Notes: generated from the sequence alone by a model not told the origin. A stretch of DNA of 57,476 bases from DASYUM01 sp036001225 (GCA_036001225.1 DASYUM010000180.1:1-57476); one strand, 5' to 3'; positions 1-8,769 are shown, counted from the first letter of the stretch. Made by a program: numbers and translations.

Positions 1-1325
1 ACCGCCTGGTCGAACGCCTGCTGCTCGAGCCGAGCCGTGTGGAGGTAGTGCTCGACGACCTCCGGCCCGAATGCCTCCCGCGCCACTCGCGAGCCCTGGA
101 GCTCGTCGACGGCCTCCCGGAGCGTCTTCGGCACCTGAGGCAGGCTGGCGTCCTCGTAGGCGTTCCCCTCGTAGATCGCCGGCGGCTTCAGCTTCTTGCC
201 GATCCCGTGGAGGCCGGCCGCGATCGTGGCCGCGAAGGCCAGGTAAGGGTTGGCATCGGCGCCCGGGATGCGGTTCTCGACCCGGAAGCCGTTCCCTTCC
301 CCGCACAGCCGGAACCCGCAGGTCCGGTTGTCCCACCCGACGACGATGCGGGTCGGCGCGAAGGAGCCGGCCTGGTAGCGCTTGTACGAGTTGACGTAGG
401 GCGCGTAGAAGTACGCGAACTCCCGCGCCATCGCCATCTGTCCGGCCAGCCAGTGGCCGAACAGGGTCGAGCCGGCCGACTTTCCCTTCTCGTGGAAGAG
501 GTTCCGCTTGCCGGCCGCGTCCCACAGGCTCGAGTGGAGGTGGTAGGAGGAGCCGGCCGCACCCATGTCGTACTTGGCCATGAAGGTGATCGACCGACCC
601 TGGGCGTGGGCGATCTCCTTGGCCCCGTGCTTGTAGAGGGTATGGCGGTCGGCCATCTCGAGCGCCTCGGCATAGCGGAGGTTGATCTCCTCCTGGCCGC
701 ATCCCCACTCACCTTTGGAGAACTCGACCGGCACCCCGGCCCCTTCCATGCCGTTGCGGATGGCCCGGACCAGTTCCTCCTCTTTCGTCGTCTGCAGGAT
801 GTGATAGTCCTCGAGGTACTGGGAGACCGGGGTGAGGCCATGGTAGCGCTTGGCCCGCGCCTCGGCGAACGACTCCTGGAAGATGTACAGCTCCAGCTCC
901 GAGGCGACCATCACCCGGTAGCCCGCCTTCCGCGCCCGCTCGACCTGGCGCCTGAGGATGAAGCGCGGGCTCACCTCGACCGGCTCGCCCTCCTCGGTGT
1001 AGAGATCGCAGAAGACCAGCGCCGTCTTGGGAAGCCACGGGATGCGACGAAGGGTGGCCAGGTCGGGGACGGCCTTCATGTCCTGGTAGCCGGTCGCCCA
1101 CGACGCGAACTTGTAGCCGGGCAAGGGCTCCATGTCCACGTCCACGGTCAGGAGGTAGGCGCAGGCGTGGACGCCCTCGCCGGCGATGTGCTCGAGGAAG
1201 TGACGCCCGACCACGCGCTTGCCCATGAGCCGGCCCTGGAGGTCGGGGAACACGGCGAGGACGGTGTCGATCTCGTCCCGGCGGACGAGGGCCTCCAGCG
1301 CCTTGAGGTCCAGGTTTCCGGCCAT
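1..1325 (-). CDS. Glutamine synthetase family protein (partial, 3' end outside window)
   Basis: An ATG-initiated frame of 441 codons runs off the window edge, lacking perhaps the last 20 or so residues. It has the glutamine synthetase catalytic domain: SELELYIF (paired metal-binding Glu), GCGQEEINL, a GSSYHLHSSLW segment matching the H-x-H-x-S-L-W motif, NRTCGFRLCGEG and ENRIPGADANPYL (ATP/glutamate binding). These enzymes join ammonia or an amine to the gamma-carboxyl of glutamate using ATP in the cytoplasm. Spacing and motif style resemble the GlnA-like/PuuA branch (gamma-glutamyl amine ligases) more than classic assimilatory GlnA, so the substrate is uncertain. It lies 19 nt downstream of a nitrilase-type amidase on the same strand, probably co-transcribed, which fits a role in amide or amine metabolism. 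Confidence 0.85.
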   Translation of the reverse strand, partial: MAGNLDLKALEALVRRDEIDTVLAVFPDLQGRLMGKRVVGRHFLEHIAGEGVHACAYLLTVDVDMEPLPGYKFASWATGYQDMKAVPDLATLRRIPWLPKTALVFCDLYTEEGEPVEVSPRFILRRQVERARKAGYRVMVASELELYIFQESFAEARAKRYHGLTPVSQYLEDYHILQTTKEEELVRAIRNGMEGAGVPVEFSKGEWGCGQEEINLRYAEALEMADRHTLYKHGAKEIAHAQGRSITFMAKYDMGAAGSSYHLHSSLWDAAGKRNLFHEKGKSAGSTLFGHWLAGQMAMAREFAYFYAPYVNSYKRYQAGSFAPTRIVVGWDNRTCGFRLCGEGNGFRVENRIPGADANPYLAFAATIAAGLHGIGKKLKPPAIYEGNAYEDASLPQVPKTLREAVDELQGSRVAREAFGPEVVEHYLHTARLEQQAFDQA

Positions 1326-1344
1326 GGGCCCTCCCGAGGCAGGA

Positions 1345-2154
1345 TCAGAAGGTGAAGAGGTCCTCCCGGCGATGCGCCACCGCCGGCAGCGTCCGGCGAA
1401 TGCGCTCTTGCTCGCCGAAGTCCAGGTCGGCCACCACGACGCCTTCGCGGTACCCGGCGCGGGCGAGGACGACCCCCCACGGGTCGACGACCATCGCGTT
1501 GCCGTAACAGACGTTGGCCGGGGGGTGCGGCCCGCACTGGGCCGCCGCCAGGACGTAGACCTGGTTCTCGATGGCCCGCGCCCGAAGGAGCACTTCCCAG
1601 TGATCCTTCCCGGTTTCCATGGTGAACGCGGAGGGCACGGTGACCAGCCGCGCGCCCTGCACCGTCAACCGGCGATAGAGCTCGGGGAAGCGGAGATCGT
1701 AGCAGATGGTGAGACCGACCTGGGCCCGACCCAGCGACGCCACTACCACGTCGCTGCCCGGGGCCATGGTCGCGGACTCCGCGTAGGTGCGGCCGTCCAC
1801 CTCCACGTCGAACAGGTGGAGCTTCCGATAGCGAGCGACCAGGTCCCCGTCGGGACTCAGCGCCACGCTCGTGTTGAAAAAGCGCTCCGATCCCTCGACC
1901 GCCTCCAGATACGACCCCCCGACGAGCCAGAAGCGATAGCGAGCGGCCAGGCGACCCAGCAGCTCCGACGTCTCGCCGGGGATCGGCTCCGCCACCTCGG
2001 GGTGGCGCTTGCGGGGACCGAGGTACGTCCACAGCTCGGGCAGCACGACGAGATCCGGGCCCCAGGCCGCCGCCTGGGCGACCAGCCCCTCCGCGCGCTC
2101 GAGGTTCGTCGCCTTGTCGTCCTGGCTGTTCATCTGCACGAGTGCGACTCTCAC
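1345..2154 (-). CDS. Carbon-nitrogen hydrolase (Nit1/omega-amidase-type)
   Basis: 269 residues, the usual size for a single-domain nitrilase-superfamily amidase. The catalytic triad is visible: E40 in VVLPELW, K111 in RYRKLHLFDV and C151 in GLTICYDLRFPELYRR. The KLHLFD and CYDLRFPELYR signatures are typical of the Nit branch (deaminated glutathione amidase or omega-amidase), cytoplasmic enzymes that hydrolyse omega-amides to acid and ammonia. The GTG start is preceded by a GGGAGG ribosome binding site. It lies directly upstream of the glutamine synthetase-like gene, so the two may handle the same amide or glutamine-derived pool. Exact substrate not determinable here. Confidence 0.9.
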   Translation of the reverse strand: MRVALVQMNSQDDKATNLERAEGLVAQAAAWGPDLVVLPELWTYLGPRKRHPEVAEPIPGETSELLGRLAARYRFWLVGGSYLEAVEGSERFFNTSVALSPDGDLVARYRKLHLFDVEVDGRTYAESATMAPGSDVVVASLGRAQVGLTICYDLRFPELYRRLTVQGARLVTVPSAFTMETGKDHWEVLLRARAIENQVYVLAAAQCGPHPPANVCYGNAMVVDPWGVVLARAGYREGVVVADLDFGEQERIRRTLPAVAHRREDLFTF

Positions 2155-2174
2155 GGCGACCTCCCGTCAATCGT

Positions 2175-2201
2175 CGGAGGGGGTCTCAACGACCCCCCTC
2201 C
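2175..2201. repeat. Intergenic hairpin of the 2155-2394 spacer
   Basis: The spacer of about 240 bp between the nitrilase start and the M50 protease stop contains no convincing gene. Near its left end, GGAGGGGGTC (2176-2185) faces GACCCCCCTCC (2191-2201), giving a 10-bp stem with one bulged C and a five-base loop. There is no T-tract on either strand, so it resembles the other GC-rich intergenic hairpins of this window more than an intrinsic terminator. Confidence 0.5.
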
Positions 2202-2394
2202 GAAACCTCCCCACCTCTTCGGGTCGCGTGGGTGGGCCGGCGGCAACAGCCGCCGCTCTGAGCGGACCACCAGACGCGCGGCGTACAGCTTCGCGGTGCG
2301 CGCGGCCAGTCGGACAAGGATTGGCGACCGATCGCGTTCGGCGTGGCCATCGTAACGCAGGGCAGGCCGGATGGCCAGGTGCGGCCGGCAAGCC

Positions 2395-3543
2395 CTACTT
2401 GACCGCGAGCGGGACTGGCGGCAGGAGCAGCACGACGAGGACCAGCGCGAAGATTCCCAGCGCCCGGCGCTTGCCGTCGAGCGGAGTGATGTCGTCCATG
2501 GGCGGGCCGTGGTGGAAGCCCATGAGGGCGACGATGAGCGCCGGCCACACCAGCCAGGTCGGGCTTCCGGCGACGATCCCGAGCAGGAGCAGGGCGCCCA
2601 CCGCCAGCTTGGAGATCAGACTGTGCCGGCGCCCGAAGAGCGCGTAGACGAGGTGCCCCCCGTCGAGCTGACCCGCCGGCACCAGGTTCAGCACGGTCAC
2701 GAAGAAGCCGAACCAGGCCGCCACCCCCACCGGGTGGAGCAGGACGTCGTAGCCTGGCGGCAGCGGCCCCAGCACCAGCCACTCGATCAGCTTGGGCAGC
2801 AGCGCGTCCCCGAACTGGAGGTAGCCGCCGCCTTCCAGCTCCGCCGGGACCCGCGCCACCGTCGAGAAGTGGAGCCCGAGCGCGTAGATCGGAATCGCCA
2901 GCAGGAGCCCGGCCAGGGGACCGGCCACCGCCATGTCGAAGAGCGCCCGGCGATCGCGGACGGGCCCCCGGAGGCGGATGAACGCGCCGAGGGTGCCGAC
3001 CAGGAACGGGGGCGGCACCGGGATGAAGTAGGGCAGCGTGATCGGCATGCCGTGACGCCGGCCGACGGTGTAGTGGCCGAACTCGTGGACGACGAGGATC
3101 GCCATGAGCGAGGCCGAGAAGGGGAACCCGACCAGCAGGCTGGTCGGACGCCTCACTAACTCGGCGAGCGGCACGTTGCCGAACGAGAACGCCCCCGCCA
3201 GCAGCGTCGTGAGCACGGTCGCCAGGAAGAGGCCGAGGTTGATCAGCGGATTGGGCCGATCGGTGACCTCGGCGCGCGGGAGGGCATAGACCCAGGCGGT
3301 CCCCCGCTCCTCGCGGAGAAACGGCGTGTAGCCCTGGACCTCCAGCCGCGCGCGAAGGTGGTCGAGCGCCGGGCCGGGTGGCAGCCGGAGCCGCCCCCCA
3401 AAGGCCAGCGCCCGCCCCCAGAGCTGGCGCTGCTCGATGGCGAGGACTTCCTCCACCTGCGTCCGGAGCAACGCCTCCAGGGGGAGCAGCTCTTCCCAGC
3501 GGGGGGGATCGTCGGCCGGCGGGCGGCGGGGCCAGAATCGCAC
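2395..3543 (-). CDS. Site-2 protease family (M50) zinc metalloprotease
   Basis: 382 residues. HEFGH at residues 153-157 is the zinc site in a membrane segment, and NLVPAGQLDGGH (D294) supplies the third ligand of the M50 family, so the protein should be an intramembrane protease. Several hydrophobic segments (about 100-120, 140-160, 205-225, 275-295, and the C-terminus) surround these motifs. The first 95 residues are soluble. The layout (soluble N-domain, then HExxH and NxxPxxxxDGG, no PDZ domain) resembles the EGY1-like/cyanobacterial group rather than RseP. GTG start. Substrate unknown; probably membrane-anchored proteins. A monocistronic or operon-distal gene 87 nt downstream of the RNase III-like gene. 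Confidence 0.88.
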   Translation of the reverse strand: MRFWPRRPPADDPPRWEELLPLEALLRTQVEEVLAIEQRQLWGRALAFGGRLRLPPGPALDHLRARLEVQGYTPFLREERGTAWVYALPRAEVTDRPNPLINLGLFLATVLTTLLAGAFSFGNVPLAELVRRPTSLLVGFPFSASLMAILVVHEFGHYTVGRRHGMPITLPYFIPVPPPFLVGTLGAFIRLRGPVRDRRALFDMAVAGPLAGLLLAIPIYALGLHFSTVARVPAELEGGGYLQFGDALLPKLIEWLVLGPLPPGYDVLLHPVGVAAWFGFFVTVLNLVPAGQLDGGHLVYALFGRRHSLISKLAVGALLLLGIVAGSPTWLVWPALIVALMGFHHGPPMDDITPLDGKRRALGIFALVLVVLLLPPVPLAVK

Positions 3544-3630
3544 GAGCAGGCAGCCTCACGCTCACGTTAACACGGCGGGGAGGCCCTCACAACGAAGTCA
3601 GGGGAGGCGCGGCCCCCGCCGGCGGCGTCG

Positions 3631-4074
3631 TCAGTCGGCGAGCAGCCGGGCGATCAGCTTGCGCGCCGGGGCCAGCCCACCATCCAGGTAGACCGCCGCC
3701 ACCACGGCCTCGAAGGCGGTGGCGAGGATGGAGGGCTTGGTCCGCCCGGCCGCCTGCTCCTCGCCGCGACCGAGCTGGAGGTGGGGCGGCAGGTCGAGCC
3801 GCGTCGCCCAGGCGGCCAGGCTCGACTCGGAGACGACCGCGGCCCGGCGCTGGGTCAGGGGGCCGGCGCCGTCCTCGGGCGCTCGGGCGAAGAGCAGCTC
3901 GGCCACGACCAGGCCGACGACCGCATCCCCGACGAAGGCCAGCGCCTCGTTGTGGGGGGCCGGCGGATGTTCGTGGGCATAGGAGGGGTGGGTGAGCGCC
4001 CGGGCCAGCAACTCGGGGTCGGCGAAGCGGTGGCCGAGCCGGGCCGCCAGCTCGGCCCGAGTGGGCTCAGCCAC
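3631..4074 (-). CDS. rnc: RNase III domain protein, short and with altered catalytic residues
   Basis: 147 residues from a GTG codon, 26 nt downstream of fabF, the usual place for rnc after fabF-acpP. The signature appears as NEALAFVGDAV and the second catalytic stretch as SILATAFEAVVAAVYLDGG. In canonical RNase III these read NERLEFLGD and SILADAFEAL. Thus the second Glu (E41 in E. coli) is Ala here and D114 is Thr, while the other Asp and Glu are kept. The double-stranded RNA binding domain (about 70 residues) is absent: the frame ends after LIARLLAD and only 87 nt follow before the M50 gene. It could be an inactive RNA-binding dimer or a specialised processing factor. Family assignment is firm; activity is doubtful. 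Confidence 0.8.
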   Translation of the reverse strand: MAEPTRAELAARLGHRFADPELLARALTHPSYAHEHPPAPHNEALAFVGDAVVGLVVAELLFARAPEDGAGPLTQRRAAVVSESSLAAWATRLDLPPHLQLGRGEEQAAGRTKPSILATAFEAVVAAVYLDGGLAPARKLIARLLAD

Positions 4075-4100
4075 GGGACCCGAGTATGGTATCGGCCCGG

Positions 4101-5351
4101 CTACCCCCGGTAGCGTCGGAAGGCCAAGGTCGCATTGGTCCCGCCGAAGCCGAAGCCGTTGGACAGCGCCGCCTCGACCTCGACCTTGCGGGCGACGTTC
4201 GGCACGTAGTCGAGGTCGCACTCGGGGTCGGCGACCTCGTAGTTGATCGTCGGCGGCAGCACGCCGTGATGCAGGGCCAGCACGGTGGCGATCGCCTCCA
4301 CCCCTCCGGCCGCCCCCAACAGGTGACCGATCATGGACTTGGTCGAGGAGACGGCGAGCTTCGGCGCGTGCTCGCCGAACACGCGCTTGATGGCCATGGT
4401 CTCGGTCTTGTCGTTGTAGGGCGTGGAGGTGCCGTGGGCGTTGATGTAGCCGATCATGCTCGGCTCGAGGCCGGCGTCCCGCAGCGCGCCGGCCATGGCC
4501 CGGGCGGCGCCGTCGCCCTCGGGATCGGGCGCCGTCATGTGGTGGGCATCGGCCGTCATCCCGTAGCCGACCAGCTCGGCGTAGATCCGGGCGCCCCGCC
4601 GGCGGGCGTGCTCGAGGCTCTCCAGGACGACGACCCCCGCCCCCTCTCCGCACACGAAGCCGTCCCGCTGGGCGTCGAACGGCCGCGACGCGCGCTCGGG
4701 GTCGTCGTTCCGGGTCGAGAGGGCCTTCATCGAGCAGAAGCCGGCGACGCACAGCTCGACGATGATCGCCTCCGAGCCGCCGGCCAGCATGAGGTCGGCA
4801 TCCCCGCGCTGGATGATCTTGAAGGCGTCGCCGATGGCGTGGTTACCGGTGGCGCAGGCGGTGATGACGGCCGAGTTCGGCCCCTTCAGCCGGTAGCGCA
4901 TCGAGAGCTGGCCGGAGGCCATGTTGACGATGAGAGAGGGGACGAAGAACGGCGAGATGCGGCTGGGGCCTTTTTGCTGGAGAACGGAATGCCAGTCCAG
5001 GATGGTCTGGATCCCGCCGATCCCGGAGCCGATCAGGCAACCGGCCCGGGTCGCCTCGATCTGGGTGAAGTCGAGCTTGGCGTCCTCCACCGCCTCCACG
5101 CCGGCGGCGATGGCGTACTGGATGAACAGGTCCAGCTTCTTGAGGTCCTTTTTCTCCACGACCCGGAGGGGGTCGAAGCCCTTGACCTCGGCGGCGATGC
5201 GCGAATCCAGACGCTGGGCGTCGAACCGGGTGATGGGCCCGACCCCCGAGCGGCCCTCGCAGGCCGCCGTCCAGAACTCGGGGACGGTGTTCCCGACCGG
5301 CGTCAACGCGCCCAGCCCGGTGACCACGACCCGCGTCTTCACGCTGTCCAC
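4101..5351 (-). CDS. fabF: 3-oxoacyl-[acyl-carrier-protein] synthase II
   Basis: 416 residues, the normal length for FabF. It catalyses the decarboxylative condensation of malonyl-ACP with acyl-ACP in fatty acid elongation. The Cys-His-His triad is visible: C166 in VITACATGNHAIG, H306 in INAHGTSTPYNDKTE and H343 in TKSMIGHLLGAAGG. It follows acpP by about 20 nt in the same operon, with a GGAG ribosome binding site just before the ATG. FabF rather than FabB is indicated by length and by its acpP neighbour. Confidence 0.96.
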   Translation of the reverse strand: MDSVKTRVVVTGLGALTPVGNTVPEFWTAACEGRSGVGPITRFDAQRLDSRIAAEVKGFDPLRVVEKKDLKKLDLFIQYAIAAGVEAVEDAKLDFTQIEATRAGCLIGSGIGGIQTILDWHSVLQQKGPSRISPFFVPSLIVNMASGQLSMRYRLKGPNSAVITACATGNHAIGDAFKIIQRGDADLMLAGGSEAIIVELCVAGFCSMKALSTRNDDPERASRPFDAQRDGFVCGEGAGVVVLESLEHARRRGARIYAELVGYGMTADAHHMTAPDPEGDGAARAMAGALRDAGLEPSMIGYINAHGTSTPYNDKTETMAIKRVFGEHAPKLAVSSTKSMIGHLLGAAGGVEAIATVLALHHGVLPPTINYEVADPECDLDYVPNVARKVEVEAALSNGFGFGGTNATLAFRRYRG

Positions 5352-5371
5352 CCCGCATCACTCCTTCCGGG

Positions 5372-5611
5372 TCACTGACTGTCCTTGATGTACTGGATGG
5401 CGTCCCCGACCGTGGTGATCTTCTCGGCGTCCTCGTCGGGGATCTCCAGATCGAACTCCTCCTCGAACGCCATCACCAGCTCGACCGTGTCCAGGGAGTC
5501 GGCCCCGAGGTCCTCGATGAATTTGGCCGCCGGATTGACCTCGCTCTCCTCGACCCCGAGCTGCTCGCAGATGATCTCCTTCACCCGCTCTTCGATGGAC
5601 TTGGTGGTCAT
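5372..5611 (-). CDS. acpP: Acyl carrier protein
   Basis: 79 acidic residues. The phosphopantetheine attachment serine is S39 in the motif LGADSLDTVELVMAFEEEF, followed by the typical helix III/IV sequence IPDEDAEKITTVGDAI. It carries growing acyl chains between FabD, FabF and FabG, which are its operon neighbours, and donates acyl groups to PlsX. A GGAGGGAGC ribosome binding site precedes the ATG. Confidence 0.97.
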   Translation of the reverse strand: MTTKSIEERVKEIICEQLGVEESEVNPAAKFIEDLGADSLDTVELVMAFEEEFDLEIPDEDAEKITTVGDAIQYIKDSQ

Positions 5612-5629
5612 GCCCGAGCTCCCTCCTCC

Positions 5630-6379
5630 TCACATGTACAAGCCGCCGTTCACGTGGATGACCTGACCCGTGATGTAGGAGGCGCCGTCCGAGGCCAGGA
5701 AACGCACGACCTCGGCCACCTCGTCCGGCGTCCCGATCCGCTTCAATGGGATCTGGGCGACGTACGTCTCGCGCACCTCGCCGGGGAGGGCGGCGCTCAT
5801 GTCCGTCTCGATCAGGCCGGGCGCCACCGCGTTCACCAGGATACCCCAGTGGGCCAGCTCCCGGGCGGCCGACTTCGTGAGCCCGATCAGCCCGGCCTTG
5901 GCCGCCGAGTAATTGGCCTGGCCGGCGGTGCCCATGACCCCGGCGGTGGAGGCGATGTTGACGATGCGGCCGGCGCGCTGGCGCATCATGACCCGGGCCA
6001 CCGCCCGCAGGGCCTGGAAGGCGCCCCGCAGGTTCACGCCGAGGACGTCGTCCCAGTCGGCGTCCTTCATCCGGATCAGGAGGGCATCCCGCGTGATGCC
6101 GGCGTTGTTGACCAGGAGATCGATGCGCCCGAAGCGCTGCTGGGTCTCCCCCACCAACCGCTGCACGTCCTCGCTCTTGCCCATGTCGGCGACCAGGCCC
6201 AGCACCTGGCCACCGCCCGCCTCCGCCAGCTGGCGGGCACTCTCCTCGAGGCGCCCCGCCTCCCGGCCACTGACGACCACCGCCCAGCCGTCACCGGCCA
6301 GGGCGCGGGCGACCGCTCGCCCGATTCCGCGGGTCCCGCCCGTGACGATGGCCACCCGGCTCGGGGACTGCTCGCCCAT
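5630..6379 (-). CDS. fabG: 3-oxoacyl-[acyl-carrier-protein] reductase
   Basis: 249 residues of a classical short-chain dehydrogenase. TGGTRGIG near residue 13 binds NADPH, NNAG is at about 91-94, and the catalytic Ser144, Tyr157 and Lys161 lie in NIASTAG and YSAAK. It reduces the beta-keto group formed by FabF. Its position between fabD and acpP, with 3-nt and 18-nt spacing, makes FabG far more likely than a generic SDR. The C-terminus GQVIHVNGGLYM is typical of FabG. Confidence 0.96.
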   Translation of the reverse strand: MGEQSPSRVAIVTGGTRGIGRAVARALAGDGWAVVVSGREAGRLEESARQLAEAGGGQVLGLVADMGKSEDVQRLVGETQQRFGRIDLLVNNAGITRDALLIRMKDADWDDVLGVNLRGAFQALRAVARVMMRQRAGRIVNIASTAGVMGTAGQANYSAAKAGLIGLTKSAARELAHWGILVNAVAPGLIETDMSAALPGEVRETYVAQIPLKRIGTPDEVAEVVRFLASDGASYITGQVIHVNGGLYM

Positions 6380-6382
6380 CGC

Positions 6383-7327
6383 TCAGCCGGCGAGCGCGGC
6401 CGTCGCCTGGTCCAGGCCGCCCGGGTCCTCCACCGCGAATCCCGTCCGGCTGCCGTCGATCCGCTTGAGGAGGCCGGTGAGCACACGGCCGGGGCCGACC
6501 TCGAGGAACGCCGTCACCCCCTCGGCGGCCATCCGGACGACGCAGTCGCTCCAGCGCACCGGCGCCGTGACCTGGCGGACCAGGAAGGGCACGACCTCGT
6601 CGGCCTGCCTCGTCAGGCCGGCGTCGACGTTGCGGACGACCGGAACTCGCGGCGCCTGGCAGGCGACGCCCGCCAGCACCCCGGCCAGCCGCTCGGCCGC
6701 CGGCGCCATGAGCCGGCAGTGGAACGGCGCGCTCACCGGCAGCACGATACTGCGCTTGCCGCCTCGGGTCCCGGCGAGGGCGACCGCCCGCTCGACCGCC
6801 GCCTTGTGGCCGGCGATCACGACCTGGCCCGGGGAGTTGATGTTGGCGACCTCGACGACCTCGTCGGCCGCCGCTTCCCGGCAGACCGCCTCCACCACCG
6901 GCAGCTCCAAGCCGAAGAGCGCCGCCATGGCCCCGGTGCCCACCGGCACCGCGTCCTGCATGAACTCCCCGCGGTGGCGGACGATCCGCAGCGCGTCACC
7001 GAAGACGAGCGCCCCGGTAACCACCAGCGCCGCGTATTCACCCAGACTGTGGCCAGCAGCGATGCCGGGGCGGAGGCCCCGCTCGGCGAGCGCGGCCGCG
7101 GCGGCGACGCTCACCGTGAGAATGGCCGGTTGCGTGTTGGCGGTGAGCTGGAGGGCGGTCTCCGGGCCCTCGAAGCAGAGCTTGGCGACGTCGAGGCCGA
7201 GGGTGTCGCCGGCCTCCTCGAACACCGCCCGCGCCCCGGGCGAGGCGTCGTAGAAGCCGCGCCCCATGCCGACCGCCTGCGAGCCCTGGCCGGGGAAGCA
7301 GAAGGCGAGCGGAGCCCGAGCGCTCAC
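6383..7327 (-). CDS. fabD: Malonyl-CoA:ACP transacylase
   Basis: 314 residues from a GTG codon 16 nt after the plsX stop; the frame is open further upstream but only this start fits the family, which begins close to FPGQGSQ. The nucleophile is S94 in GHSLGEYAAL and the catalytic His is H203 in SAPFHCRLM. It transfers malonyl units from CoA to ACP, feeding FabF. It belongs to the plsX-fabD-fabG-acpP-fabF operon. No strong Shine-Dalgarno is seen, so translation may be coupled to plsX. Confidence 0.95.
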   Translation of the reverse strand: MSARAPLAFCFPGQGSQAVGMGRGFYDASPGARAVFEEAGDTLGLDVAKLCFEGPETALQLTANTQPAILTVSVAAAAALAERGLRPGIAAGHSLGEYAALVVTGALVFGDALRIVRHRGEFMQDAVPVGTGAMAALFGLELPVVEAVCREAAADEVVEVANINSPGQVVIAGHKAAVERAVALAGTRGGKRSIVLPVSAPFHCRLMAPAAERLAGVLAGVACQAPRVPVVRNVDAGLTRQADEVVPFLVRQVTAPVRWSDCVVRMAAEGVTAFLEVGPGRVLTGLLKRIDGSRTGFAVEDPGGLDQATAALAG

Positions 7328-7343
7328 CGGTGGACGGCCCCCG

Positions 7344-8513
7344 TCACGCCGGCCGCGGCCCGCCAGCGGGGCCAGGCCCTTGGTCCTCGGGGTCGGCCTC
7401 CCGGGCGGGCGAGGCCGGACGCGCGGCGGGCGCCGATGGGCGTCGGGCGTCGTCACGCGCCCCGGCGTCGGGCTCCGAGGGACGTGACGTCGAAGCGGTC
7501 CGCAGACCGGACGCCGTGCGGGCCAGCTCACCGGTCAGGGCCGCCCGGATGTGGGCGTTGACGTCCATGCGGACCCACTCGGCGGCCACCCGGATGGCGT
7601 TCTTGACCGCCCGCGCGGGAGAGGCGCCGTGGCTGATGATGCAAGCGCCGTTGATCCCCAGAAGCGGTGCCCCGCCCAGCTCGGCGTAGTCCACCCGCTT
7701 CCAGAAGCGACGGAAGGCCGGCCGCACGAGAAGGGCGCCGAGCTTGGCCACCGGGGTCCGCGTCAGTTCCTCGCGGATCAGGTGGAGGATCATGTCGGCC
7801 AGGCTCTCCGAGATCTTGAGGGCGACGTTGCCGGTGAAGCCGTCGGTGACCACCACGTCCACGCTGCCGTTGTAGATGTCGCGCCCCTCGACGTTGCCCA
7901 CGAAGTTGAGCGGCATTCCCTCCAGGGTCTTGAAGACCTCGCGAACCAGCTCGTTGCCCTTGCCCTCTTCCTCGCCGACCGACAGCAGACCCACCCGCGG
8001 ACGGGCCACCCCGAGGATGTCCTGGGCGTAGACGTGGCCCATGAGCGCGTACTGGACCAGGTGGCGAGGCTTGGGGTCCATGTTGGCCCCGGCGTCGAGG
8101 AGGATCGTGCGGCCCCGCAAGTTCGGCAGGACGACCGCGATCGCCGGGCGGTCCACCCCGGGCAGCACACCCAGCGTGAACATGGCGATGGCCATCGCGG
8201 CCCCGGTGTTGCCGGCGGAGATGAACGCGGCCGCCTCGCCGTCCCGGACCAGCTCGGCCGCCACCCGCAGCGAGGAATCCCGCTTCCGGCGCAGCGCCTG
8301 GGACGGCGGCTCGTCCATGGCGACGACCTGGGAGGCGTGGCGGACCGCGACGGGGAGGTGCCGGGCCTGGTGCCGCGCCAGCTCACCCTCGACGGTGGCC
8401 TTGTCGCCGACGAGGACCACCTCGATCTGGTAGTCGCGGGCGGCGTCCACGGCGCCCTCCACCGTGACCGGCGGGCCGGCGTCGCCGCCCATGGCGTCAA
8501 CGGCGATGCGCAT
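7344..8513 (-). CDS. plsX: Phosphate acyltransferase PlsX with disordered C-terminal tail
   Basis: 389 residues from the ATG at 8513 (MRIAVDAMGGD); a TTG three codons earlier is less likely. The family signature DAMGGDAGP opens the protein and GNTGAAMA, LLDAGANMDP and TDGFTGNVALK follow. PlsX converts acyl-ACP to acyl-phosphate for PlsY and so starts phospholipid synthesis. PlsX is usually about 330 residues; here the last 50 or so are a Pro/Ala/Arg/Glu-rich tail with no motif, probably disordered, encoded in GC-rich sequence that runs up to fabD. Operon member between rpmF and fabD. Confidence 0.95.
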   Translation of the reverse strand: MRIAVDAMGGDAGPPVTVEGAVDAARDYQIEVVLVGDKATVEGELARHQARHLPVAVRHASQVVAMDEPPSQALRRKRDSSLRVAAELVRDGEAAAFISAGNTGAAMAIAMFTLGVLPGVDRPAIAVVLPNLRGRTILLDAGANMDPKPRHLVQYALMGHVYAQDILGVARPRVGLLSVGEEEGKGNELVREVFKTLEGMPLNFVGNVEGRDIYNGSVDVVVTDGFTGNVALKISESLADMILHLIREELTRTPVAKLGALLVRPAFRRFWKRVDYAELGGAPLLGINGACIISHGASPARAVKNAIRVAAEWVRMDVNAHIRAALTGELARTASGLRTASTSRPSEPDAGARDDARRPSAPAARPASPAREADPEDQGPGPAGGPRPA

Positions 8514-8573
8514 GACTGTCAAGCCGACCGCGGCTCCGACCGCGACGCCGATGCCACCGGCGGACCTCCGCCG

Positions 8574-8756
8574 CTAGGCACCCTCGACCGAGAGGACCTC
8601 CCTTCCCTTGTAGTACCCGCAGTGCGGGCAGACGCGGTGCGGGGGCTTGGCCTCCCGGCACTGGGCGCAGGTGGACAGGGTCGGTCCGGTCAGCTTCCAG
8701 TGCGTGCGACGCTTGCGCCCGCGGGTCCGGGAGTGACGGCGCTTTGGAAGGGGCAT
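8574..8756 (-). CDS. rpmF: 50S ribosomal protein L32
   Basis: 60 basic residues beginning MPLPKRRHSRTRGRKRR, the standard L32 N-terminus, with a zinc ribbon CAQC...CPHC in the C-terminal half. L32 binds 23S rRNA near the peptidyl transferase centre. The yceD-rpmF-plsX-fab order is a classic bacterial arrangement linking ribosome and lipid synthesis. Both CxxC pairs are intact, so this is the zinc-dependent form. Confidence 0.96.
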   Translation of the reverse strand: MPLPKRRHSRTRGRKRRTHWKLTGPTLSTCAQCREAKPPHRVCPHCGYYKGREVLSVEGA

Positions 8757-8769
8757 CCGTGGGATCTCC

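Noticed and set aside
39..1355. Long open frame on the plus strand antisense to the glutamine synthetase gene
   Set aside because: Arg/Gly/Val/His-rich translation without domains, exactly opposite a strong gene. Such frames arise from high GC third positions.
5654..7561. 635-codon plus-strand frame across fabG and fabD
   Set aside because: Antisense to two well-supported genes and of low complexity; no family motif.
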